Positions 14,601 through 27,244 of a DNA stretch of 64,000 nucleotides are shown here, piece by piece. This stretch comes from Metaphire vulgaris (taxonomy: Eukaryota; Annelida; Clitellata; Crassiclitellata; Megascolecidae). Numbering within the stretch: position 1 is the first letter of the stretch; every line of letters begins with the position of its first letter. The stretch lies in assembly GCA_018105865.1 (NCBI GenBank), contig CM030840.1, forward strand, positions 4,733,140-4,797,139. The letters run 5' to 3'. The position numbers and the translations under genes are program-made. The notes below the pieces were generated by a model. It was not told the DNA's origin and made no database searches. It was given only the letters and a program-made list of their open reading frames with translations.

Positions 14601-17600
14601 AGAGCAGTTGCAAGTGTTAGCATCATATTTCAATAGTGATGTACAAGAGATGTAACAATCTTCGTCTTTAGTGATTTTACAAAGAGATGGACTTCCACTT
14701 GTTGTTGTGATATTCAAATGTTTTCAAATAATCACTCCCTCTTGCTCTTTTCCCCATCACTTTACCTGTTGTGACTAAGTTTTCCAGGCCTTTTTTTCTC
14801 ATTATGTGTCCGAAGAATTCAGTTGTCTTTTTTTCTTTATAGTCTTTAACAATTTCTTTCTTGAGTTTGCCTTTTCCAAAATTTTCTCGTTTGATGTTTT
14901 CTCTGTCCAAAAACCTTCATCATAAAAACCACATTTCCAGCCTTAATTTTTCTTCATCTGTTTGGAATTTCTTGTGTACCGACCATACATAAGTTTCCAA
15001 GACCCTGTGATATACAAATGTCAAATAATCACAATTACCCGCTCGCTGTTCCCGGCACCATTGTCCCACCTGGTGCAGGCACCGTGATAAATAGCCTTGC
15101 ATGAAATCTTGTGTGCGCCAGTCTTGACAACTCTACCATAACCGATGCCCTGTGAAAACGAATTCCGGCATTCGTCCAGAAGACCACTCCCTGCTGCAAT
15201 CAGCACAGACTTTGACACGGCTGTGCGAGACAAGTCCATGTCCTTCTCGACACTGTTGAACAAAGCATCGACCTGAAATCACAGTCAATGTTTACTACTC
15301 AGTATTTGCCAAAATAGAAATATATTAACTATTCAAATGGTAACTGCCTTTGGAAGGCAGGTTTATTACTGAAAATTAATTCTTTTGTTTGCCTCACCAT
15401 TTAGTATCCATCGGTTAATAATGATTTCCAACCATACACTCAGTCACTTATGCTCCTGTTATTATTGTATGAATATTGTGAATATCGATCGATCGATCCA
15501 TCAATCAATCAATCAACATCCTTCAACTAGATTCTCTACAGAAAGGAGATTCATACAGTGAATAAGAGACTAATGGTGTATCACCTTTGCGTTAGCAATG
15601 GAGCCGCGGACAAGGGCAAGAGACATGCCTTCTGGTGTCTGAACTGAAGCAGCTCCGGTGGCTTTCATTCCACCAGAAGGATTAGATCCGTGTCGGGGTC
15701 GAGGCCTGGGTCTATTGGACGGCGGTTTTTTGGTCTTGCGCCTGTATTTGCTGATCCTGCAACAATTAAAAACAAATACAATTATTTTAATGCTTATTTT
15801 ATTTATTTAATGACAATTTATATAGCGCAGTACAGGCTAAGGCCTGCAACAAGAGCGCTTAACACAGTTCCCCATCGGTGAAATTTCTGCACAAATATGA
15901 GTCAGAGGTGATGAAGCACAAACTCTCTTTAATAGCAACCACGAAATCAGAGCAATGCACTCCACATACACTGCACATCCATGCACAGCTTACCAATTTG
16001 TAAATTTCTAGTCAAGTTCATTCATGATAAAAAAGATTTACAATTGCATTTTTTATATTATATAATGTACTAATCAGTGGGAAAAGCATGCTTCGTACAC
16101 CTTTTTCTTCTTCTCCTGCTTGTCGCTTTAATTATCCAATTCTTTGTAACTAATATATTATAGCTAATATGTTCATTACTTTAGCATCCTAAACTTTCTG
16201 ATATGAATGGCACTTTGGTTTCCTTTCCAATTATTATCTCTGCACCTTACTTGTAATTTCTGTTACTAAATGACTGATCAATCAAGATTGATTGATTGAT
16301 CATTTTATTAAACACACACAAAGTTTAATTGCAAAGCACAGCTCTGTGTTGAGTGTCCTATGTTTAATTCAAGCAAGGTTAGAGATTGCATTTCTCAGGC
16401 ACCATTTGAGCAAGGTGCAAGTTAAAATAGCCCACATAACATTGGAATATCTAATACTTTAATTTAATTAAAAATACTGCTATCAGTAACAATAAGAATT
16501 CTAGAACTCACCTGAAAAGGACGTCATCAGCGCAGGTATGAAAGTAAATGCGCCTGAAATATCATTCAGTGCATTTCGAAAAATGTCAAGAGAGTCCTGA
16601 TCGCCGTTGACAATGTCCACTTGAGAAACATGATTCGAAGTGCCGAGGAAATTCCCGACCTCTTTAACAATAATCGAAGCGGCTTTCTTCTTTGGAAATT
16701 TATAAATCCCACAGCTCAAGAACGGCAGCGAAACCGACTTGTAAGATCTTTTCTCCGCTTCCTTCAAAGCGGCGGTCACAGCCGATGCAAGCTCACGATC
16801 CTCACCCTTGCTACCATCTTTCCAAATCGGTCCCACGGCATGAATAACAGACTTGTGCGGAAGAACACCACCTGCTGATGACACAAAGACTTTTCCAGGC
16901 GCGACCTCTCCGCCATTCTTCACATGCTTCTCACATTCTTCATTCAGCTTGGCACCTCCTAAATGAATCAGTACGTAGATGCATGTAAAGAAAATTACAG
17001 TATAAAGCAAAAACGTACATAAATCATTACAATCATTACAGATTGGCCGGTTTCATATCAAGAACAATATCGTCCAACACTAACAGCAACATTTTTAGAA
17101 GGCAAGATTGCCATTACTATTCTTAATATAATAGCAAACTAGATGAACCATAAAGCAGTAGCGGCTCCAGGATTAGGCAAGTGGGGGGCCGTTGGGGTGG
17201 CAACTTCTAATCATGGGGGCCAACCATTTGTTGTTAGGTATGTAATATTAAGTATAGGGTCCCAACAGGAGGGCCACTGGGGGGCCAGGCACTCAATAGG
17301 GGGCACGGGCCTCCACCAGGCCCCCCTGTGGAGCCGCCACTGCCATAAAGACATAAAGGTAGACAACTTGAATAATTAAATAGCTCCCTAAAACGCATAC
17401 AGATTAGCAATAAAGTAAATTGAAAACACCGAAGCAAAAGTGTAAAGGGGCTAATAAGAGCCGATAAGAGCAAATCAGTGAAGCAATCAAAGCAATCAAA
17501 CTCCCATACCTGCTTTGGCAATCGCTCTTGCCACTCCGCCGGCGTGGTCAAGTCTCGAGTTTGCCGCATTGACGACGGCGTCAGTTTTATTCTTGGTGAT

Positions 17601-20232
17601 GTCGCCGAGAATGAGCTTGATGACTTTTCCGGGACATCGGTTCAGTTGAGCGTTCCGTATAAAACCGGGTCCGAGTAGTTCTTCTTCTGGCCGCCGGTCT
17701 CTTCTTCCTCTGCTGATCCAACAACAACTTTGTGCTTGGCGCTAATTCCTGAAGCACAATCTGGCCTTTCTCGCTTCTAAGAAACTCTACGGCACTCAGA
17801 TTGTTCACGGTGTAATCCTTAGACTGTATTTTAGCCAAAAGATCCCTTACCTTCAGCTCTGCAGGTTTAAGTGCAGGTTGTTTTGCTCTGATGGAAAACC
17901 CACTTTTGCCCGACCCAGACGAGATGCAGACTTTCAGTTCGGCCGGCTTCACATTTTCCTTCAGATTCCCCACGAGATGACTGTAATACTTGGTGAAAAC
18001 ATCCAGTTTTGCAGCTGGAAGTTCTACGAACAACTCGTACATGGCATTACCACTGAAGAATTCTCTGAGTCGTTCAGAAACTGCCTGCATTTCATTTTCC
18101 CTAGATACGTAGACAATAGCAGATTTCAACTCGGAAATTTCCAAAAATGAAAACTCCTTCAAAAGCGCCGTCTTGTACGTCGTCCATTCTTGTTTTTGAA
18201 GAAGTTCTTTCATTGCCTCGTCGAGTTCAATGCTCTTTTCGACAATTTCTGACAGAAGTAACTTTTCCGCTTTACCAAGTTGATCCCGATTAGTGCCAAA
18301 CAGGGAAATGTCCCCTCTTTTCACCTCGTAAGTGGCGGAGATCTTATGGCTTTTAAAGCATTCACTAATGTGCTTCTTTACCGAGTCCCTGCTCAAAACC
18401 TTTTCAAACGCACCTGATGCAGGCTTAAAGCTGACCGTTTTATCAACCAGTCCATTGGAAAACTCCAACAACTTTAGCTTTGCAGCACGCACAGGCTGCG
18501 GCTGCCCAATTAACACGAATCCTTTATCGGTTTCTTCAACTCTGATGCCCCCATCAGTGAACTGTGTCAAAGCTGTCAGCACTTTGGCTAGATGCACCGC
18601 ATGTGGTTTCATCAGAACAGGCTCCTTTATTTCGGTTTTCATGCGGTCGAGTTCACTCTCTAAAACGCTCTTTACGTTATTCGCCATCTTCGCAAACTCC
18701 TGCGCTTCGTCGGCGTATCCGGAATAAAATAAAACCTGTCTCTGGTCATCAAATTCGTGGAAAACCAGCTGGAAACTTTTCTGGTTTATCTTTTCAGCTA
18801 TGCCCTCCTGGAATGACTTCCAGATTTCAGCCAGTATGCCAATTTCATCAAATTTCACTCGATCCATTTCTCCTTGAAGAAACTGTCTGCAATCATGGTC
18901 CCACTTCTGAGTCAACTGGAACGCATTTGCGTCATTCGGCTTGACTGTGCAGTGCAGCGTTATGAGAGTTTTACCCGAACGTGGCCACGTCAGAAAACAC
19001 TTTCGCTTCTTCATGCAGTGCTCAATGTGCTTCTTTTCATGAGGACTCAAAAAGAACTTCAGAACCTCCTTTGGGCAGTCTATCTTGAAGTCCGGTGGAA
19101 TCGGAGGAACAGGAGAAGAACCATCGAAACCAGGAGGAAAGACTCCGAGACACTCGGAGTACAGCTGGACGTCGAGATTCTGCTGGTTGAAACTGTGTTT
19201 GTTTGACAAAACTCTTTCAAGATCTTATAAACAAAAACAATAAACAAAAAGCAATCATTGAAAATCATAAAAGAGAAGCTCAAGAATCAAATAATCACAC
19301 ACACACACACACACACAACACACACAAAAGAACACTTCCAAGAGGTTAAAGACTATTGTCGGCACCTTCTGTGTCAATTTGCTGTCTGAAGAATGAGAAA
19401 GCACTAAATATTAGCACTAAAAATCATTCTAACAGGGATGAATGTTCATTACAATTAGATAGCAAAGAGTCAGATGCACTCCAGAAAACGTTTTGTGTGT
19501 CACAGACCAAGAAAGACAAGATGCTAATACAAAATGCTGGTCTCAAGCTTTGAACTTTTCAATAAAAATACACGATGGTGCATTCAAACGTACGTACTTC
19601 CACACACAACTTTTGCAATCTTCATAACTACCTGGACATTCAAAACTTACAACAAAACAAAACAGTAAATAACTAACTAGACTAACTGGTAACCAATCTA
19701 AGTTATTTCCACACTGGAAAATACAAACTGTTTCACCTTCACGATGATTGAATTCAATGATGGAATAGCTGCCTTCGACAAACTTCACGGTTTTAAGCGG
19801 CCCTCCCCCGCTCTTCTTGCTCTCAAAGTAAAGCTCAAGACCTTCCTGACTTAATTTGTCAATTGAATGCACCTGGATGCACTTTGTGATGGGAATTTGT
19901 TCCACCGAAATCATTTTTCCCTGATACGGTCGACTGCATATGATTGACTTTGCATGGCTGTAGTCTGCAACATTTACAGCACATATAACATATTCAATTT
20001 CACTCTGTGTGTGTGTGTGTGCTTGCAGCTGAACTTAATATACAGATACAAGAACTAGAAAACAGAGAGGTTAAAGGAAATAATTCACTGCCTGAGAATG
20101 TACAAAAGCCAATTCTATTGTTCATTGTTTACAAAGAATCTAAAGACTCACTTGCTTAACATCTCATACAAGTTACATTTATTAATGCATCCTTGAACCC
20201 CTGGTTTGGCCTTTGCCAAGCCCACTGTGCTA

Positions 20233-20273
<41 letters not shown>

Positions 20274-22586
20274 CAGCAACAACAATGACGACAAGTATTA
20301 TTATTATTATTATATCTATAACATTTGCAAAAATGGCATAAAAGACTTCCAAACATAACAAAACAAAGAAATATCTTAAGTGGTCTGACCTGGTTTTCCA
20401 GAGAACTGAATCAAAGCTGCTCCTGGCTTACTGCTGAAGGTTATTCTCTGAACCATAGCGTTGCCAGCTCGTTTTGCAAATTCCTTCAACTTTTTCGTGT
20501 CTGTCTTTCCCAAATCAAGACCAGTAAACAGAAGTTTGTCGGGATCAACTTCAGACGGTCTTAAGAGCGGAGGCGGTCGGCCAGGTTTAAGAATTTCCAT
20601 GCTCAAATCATTTCCTTCGAGACTTTGCTTTCTCTCAAAAATACGCTGTACAACTGCAAGTACACCATGGCATCACCACTGCATAACAAACGCTCAATAA
20701 TTTCAACAAGTTTAATACACAATTTCTTCAAATTTGTAAATAACAAAGCAAACAAATTGCTTATATTCAATTCTTAATCTATCAAATGTCATTCTACCTG
20801 CAATAGCAAAATGAAGAGAATTTCTTATACAGAATCTCACCAATAGGCTTTAAATCATCCAAAATGCTTCTTTAAAAGCAATTTAATTCAGAACAGCAAT
20901 GACTGACTATCATTTAGCATCAGAAGTGCAATATCACACTGTCATATGAACACTTAAAATACCATTAAATGCATTTGACCACATATATCCAATTGTTGTC
21001 CAATTTTATAATTAGTTGGCACCTAATATTTTGTTGATTAGCCACATACCACATAGCAAAATAATTACTATTATAATATTCAAATGACTGTCAATTGTAA
21101 TGGTACTAAAATAATCGCAAAATTTCAACAACAACAATTAAACAAAAACAATTAAATAACAACAACAATTTCAACAACTAAAATAAATTCAATATTTCAA
21201 CAACAACAACAACAAACAACATCAACAACAATTCAACAATAACAACAACAACATTTCAACAACAACAGTTTCAAATTACTTTTTGGGTCATGAAAAGTAA
21301 TGACAGCTGTCTGTTGATTCTCGTCATACAGAAGCTCTTCATACTCTCCACCTCCAGAACGCTTTCTCATTTTCAAAGTACATTTCGATTGTATCCTTGG
21401 ATGTTCCACTCTTGAAACCTTTGACTCTGATAGCACGAGGTCCACCAACATTGGGCCATGAGTCCAGCAAACACGCGGACAGCTTTCCCTTCGTTAAAGA
21501 ATGTTCTCCCTTTGCAACAACGCGTGCGGCATCTATGCCAGAACAAGATGAACACAAGACGTTAATGCAATTTCATGCAAAGTTAATGCAAATGCAATCA
21601 ATTTTTCCAATAGCGCCATTTTGGCTGCTCACACGTGTCTGCACGTGTTTTCAAATATCGCCGTTCTTGGCAGTTTTACCAACATCTTGTGCCTATTTCT
21701 TTGCGCTAATCGCGTGGATTGTCGCCTGCCTGTCGTTTCTGAAGCTATCGGCGATAGTCTATGCGCTTTTTCTGCACTGAACTGGTCGGATTTATGTCAC
21801 CAGTGTCAGCGTGGTTGGTCCACCATTTTATCTAAGCCGCCAGCTCATCGACGTAGTCTACAGGCTATAAAGGGCAAAGACTGTTCCGGGCCATGCACGA
21901 GTTCCATCTTCGGTCGGTTGAGTCAAGTTTCGCGATGAATTACTTTCTTGCAGATGACTGTTCTCAAGGATTTGCCATGTGATTTTGCCACGGAGAATTT
22001 CTCTCTACATCCATGTGGTCCTTCAACATCTTTTCTGCATTTTCACTGACTCTTCAATGGAACGTCTTCTTGCGGAAGACCGCCTTCTGAAGGGTTCACT
22101 GCCCGATTTCGACACGGCAGTGAACTCTTTCGTGCCATCTGAGTGGACTTTCCCTCAAGATCAACAACTTCCGTTCCGTGTTGATTTATCAACGTTGTCG
22201 ACAGTGCCTTTGACTCTGGCCGTCGCCATGCTACGGCGCTATAGAAGTCGTCCAGAAATGAAATGAAATAATGCAACGTCTTATAGGCAAGCTAACTTCC
22301 TGTCTAAAATAAACTCACAGTGCTGGCAATCACATTCACACAAAAAGAGTCAAATAAGCAGAGTTTTAATTGTCTTTGTCATGTCTTGGCAGACAAAATG
22401 ACACAAACAATAACTGCACAATAAAAATGTGAACCTACCTAGCACTTCAAAAACTCAAATGATGTATAAATACATTTATAGATTAAATTCTAAATATTTT
22501 CTATACTATGCTGTATATCAACTGAACAGAAATTTTTACATCCACTGACAACCAACTACACAGCTATATTATCATGACTTTGTGTA

Positions 22587-22680
<94 letters not shown>

Positions 22681-23837
22681 TATATGTGTGTGCGTGTGTG
22701 TGTGTGTGTTTGTAATATCTTCATTCTTCTTAAATAAAACTTGAATAATGCTGACCAACACCAAAATGAACAAGAGAGTTACCCAAATCACAAAATTCGG
22801 AAAATTTCTGCCCAGTTCATGACCTGGGCAAACAATACATCTGTCAAAATTAAACTAAATCAAGACCATCTATGACAATGACACACATGGCGACAGCAAA
22901 TGCGGCAACCTAAGCATAGTGGCTTGTTAGATTCTAGCAGATTCTTCAAAATTATTATAACATCAGATACCTTCAGCATTCTTGAAGATAATAATAGCCA
23001 AGTCATCCGAGAGAAGCTGAATGTCTTCCACATCTCCACCTCCAGATCGATTTTTGTTTTCAAACCACAGAAGAAGATTATCTCTGCTGATTTCCTTTAT
23101 GCAACCACGCAACTCAACAGTACAGGATTCGTGCTGCTGCAGCTCCACTGTTTCATTCTGAGCTGCTGTGGAAGGCAGAAACACGGCGTTGAGCAGACGG
23201 CTTCTGGATCTTCAAAAACGATCTACCAAACTCCAGCTGACCTTTTTCGATCATCGCCTCGGCAACTGTAAAAATCAAAATAACAGAAGAGTTGATTAAA
23301 GTGATTGTTGGAGCCATTGTTGAAAATCTGTTTAAACCAGTTATCTGCAACAAGACTGCATCAGATTACTCTTTCTCTCAAAAATTCAAGAACTCGGTTT
23401 AGAAAATGACTAAACAATTTACTCCTCTGTAGATAATTATGGTAAATACAACCAACCCAACAAGATTAATATCCCATACACAATGTGCCATAACTGAATG
23501 TTAATAAAATAGAATTAAAGTAAATTATATCATTAGGACTTTATATAAGTTACAATGCACACGTGAAATGAAATGGCTTATAAGCAATCAGCACATAGTA
23601 ACCAGTCACATGCAGTCACAAGATGTCCTAACATATTATCATAGATGCCCAAGTCAATTAAATTAAACAATAATAAAAGCACACACTTCTGCACAGTTTC
23701 TTAAACTTCCAACAAGTAAATATTATGTCAAGTAGTTTTAAAATAGCAAACAGGTTGCAGAATGCCTTTGGGTACAAATTGTCATAGACTAAATATTATC
23801 ATCATCATCATCATCCTCATCATCCTCATTATCATCC

Positions 23838-23901
<64 letters not shown>

Positions 23902-26900
23902 CACGTGAAAGTTCCATGGAAGGCAACTGCGTTAAGTCAGTGTCCAGGGTGAGGAACGAAATTATTATAAATTATTATAAATTATTATAATTATTATTAT
24001 TATTATTATTACATGGTTGTTAATGTTAAGTCATTCACAAAGCGAAGAATTGCAAGACTGCAGGAAGTCAGCGGCAAACTGCTTGTCCAAGTTCACTACG
24101 GTACACAGCAGCTAAACTGGACTTAAGCTGGGGTCAGATTCTAACCCACCGCACTCTGCTTGCGTGGCAAGACTCCTACCACTAAATCACCTTGCCCACC
24201 CCCATGGATATAAAAATTGTATTTCAATCTTGTTTTGACAGAAAATAACGAAGACCTAAGCTATTAACCTGATGGATCTTTAAACGTAACACAAGCCGTT
24301 CCTGCTTCTTCGTTGTAATCAAATTCACTTTCGATGATTTCTCCTCCTCCCGAACGCCTTTTATTTTCGAGGAACATGATCAGAGTCTGTCTCTTGGTTC
24401 CAGTTGGAATTTCACTCACCCACACTTTTCCCACAATATCACATGGGACATCACCTTCACCTGATGGCAAAGGTGAAGATAAAGATGAAGAAGGGCGACA
24501 TGTTTCCATCAGCGTACCATCAGTGTACTTAACACTTTTCTTATCGATTAGACCCTTTGCAACTGCAAAGCATAATATAAAATAAATAATAATAATATAA
24601 AAATAACTTTTTGCATCATCATAGACATTCATCTGTTTGGGTTGGGGTATAGTTGAGATGTTAAAGCGCTTTTGTTGTGGGCCTCAGCCTTGTTACAGCG
24701 CTATAGAAATCGTCCAAGAATGAATGAATGAATGAATGAATGAATGAATTCATATCTGATAGAGTAAAAAATCAATACTAGTAAAATAAACTTTAAAGAT
24801 ATTTCTAAGTTCATTAGTCCTTTACTGATAATTTTTAATTGCTCTAAAATGAATTTTTCAATCAAATAAAAAATGTCCATAACAAAATCAAATATCTTAA
24901 TAAGCTCAAGATACTTTTCATTCTAATCAGTCACACAGCACTGATGACTTACTAAGGTAAAATAAAAATCTATAACACATCGTCATCGTCGCCACCGTCG
25001 CCGTCATCATCATCATCATCATCATCATCCTCATCAACATTAATAACCATGGGTTCAGTGCCAGTTGGTGTCTGATGCAATCATTACAGTTTTGTCCTAA
25101 TCTTTTCTGTTTGCAACTATATGACATAGACTTTGCAGACATTTTCCACACCAATCACCAATGTCATCATGCCATTTTCTGTGTGGTCTTCCTTTCTTGT
25201 TGGAACCATCCATTATTCCCAGCATTATAGTCTTGATCTTTCTATCATCTTTCATATGACAAATATGTCCAAAGAGATGCAATTTCCTCTGTATCACTTT
25301 TGCATCAAGGTTTCCTTTGGTTGGATTTTTTTGTATAGTTCCTCATTTCTGACTCTTTCCACCCATCCAATTCTTAAACATTTTCGGTAGCATTTTCTTT
25401 CAAATGCTAAATTCTTCTCTCCAATTCTTTAGTGATGGTCCAAGTCTCACATCCATACAAGAAGCTGCTGAAAATGCATGTTTCAATGACCTTTTTTTTA
25501 CTCTAAGACTTTGCTCTTCCAGACATTGTCCATTGTCTTCAGATTTCCTAGGGCTTTTGCTGCTCTTATTGCTACCCCTTTCTTGCAGTCCAGATCTTGT
25601 GTCATGATGATTCCAAGGTAGGTGAAATTGTCCACGTTTTCTAATTCGAATCCATCCACTTTGATCCTTTCTCCAATATCTTTCTGTCCAAACATCATTG
25701 TTTTTGTCTTTTCACAGTTCATTGATAAACCATAGGGCTTTGCACTTCATTATTCAGCAGCTATACAGTGTCCTCCAGGTCATCTTCATTTCCTTCAATG
25801 TGTGCATTTTCATCGGATTTCATTCGTGTTTTTCTTTACTGTCAGCACAGCCACATTCATCTGACAAACTCTCCTCTTTTACCTGGACTTGAGACCAGCA
25901 ACAAAATATGCTGGCTTATGTACTCAGTTGGCAGATATAACACAACAAATTTACGTTGTAAATAATTGAAAATAAAACTGCAAATGTGCTAGGTTAATAA
26001 AGTCAACAAAATAATATCCAAACCATTTCTCTTACCATCAGGGTCAGTGAAAGTCACCACAGCTGTGCGCCTGGCCTCGTCAAAATTCAGTTCTGTGATG
26101 TCTCCACCTCCAGATCTCTTTTTGTTCTCAAAAAATAAATACAGCTTATTCTCATCCATGGACTTTGGGATGTTTCTAATTTCCACAGCGGCAGCGTCAG
26201 TAGTAGATTCGGCTTTCTCCTCTGCAACCGGAAGAACCTGGAGCGTGGTTTTCTTATATTGGAAAACACCGGCAGACAACAGATTCTGTGCAACTGGCAA
26301 ATAAAAAAAGAATACAACCATTATTTCTAGGACTTCTAAAATTCTATTTCTAAATCCATTTCTTTGACAAAGACTTAATTTTGTCTTTAAATCTCTAAAA
26401 AGTAAAGTCAAGTGAATTCAGTGCTTCAACAAGCATATTTTACAAAAGCAATTTATGCAAAAATACAACATTAGTAAAAAAACTGTAAAATAAAGTTTGC
26501 AATAAACTGAATGTATAACCAAATGTAGCATCAACCTTAAAGAAAACAACATCTTATTAAATCACTCCATAGGAAAATATAACATAAAATTTCTTATTTA
26601 AACGTAAAGATAAACATAGGCATGTGACACAATAATGAAGCATTTAAAACATCAAAGAGACTGTACAATTGAATAAATTTAACAGATAATTAATTAGTCA
26701 AAAAGCTCTTACTACCTTTATAATCCTCAAACTGAATGGCTGCTTCCCCACTTTCCGCAAGAAACTTTATGTCTACAACGGTACCCCCTCCAACTTCCTC
26801 CCTTTCCAACATCATCAACAGTATTTCTTCGTCAATATTCTGTGGAACTCCTCTCATGAGAACCTTTGCCGATGGAAGTTGCTCAGTTTCCTCTTCCTTT

Positions 26901-27207
26901 TCCTCCTCAAAAGCTTCGCTAAATGTTCTGGGAAACCGTTCCAGAGGTGGCACAACTGAAAATTCCGTTTTTCCAAAAAGGAATTTGCCAGAACTCAATA
27001 ATTTCTTGGCAACTGAAAGATTAATAAACAATCAACTGCAATAAGTAATTACTACATGTCATACATATAGTGCAAATACTTTACTGTTGCTGGGTCTAAA
27101 TTGTGGAACTCACTTCCGGTGTTGCTCATGACACTCAGATTTAGTTGTCAAAACACCCTTGTTTTGTGCTCTTAGCTCATTTACAGCACTATAGAAAATT
27201 GTCTGAC

Positions 27208-27244
<37 letters not shown>

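Noticed and set aside
18332..19206. Several plus-strand frames over 100 residues
   Set aside because: They are shadows of the large KH-like exon on the minus strand; no domain or splice evidence.
22564..22791. Minus-strand frame with alternating Cys-Val and Thr-His
   Set aside because: It is translation of the AC/GT microsatellite.
15585..23265. Calling the whole PARP14-like gene a pseudogene
   Set aside because: All recognised splice sites and domains are well kept and the only defects are single-base indels, several at homopolymers, so sequence error is at least as likely.
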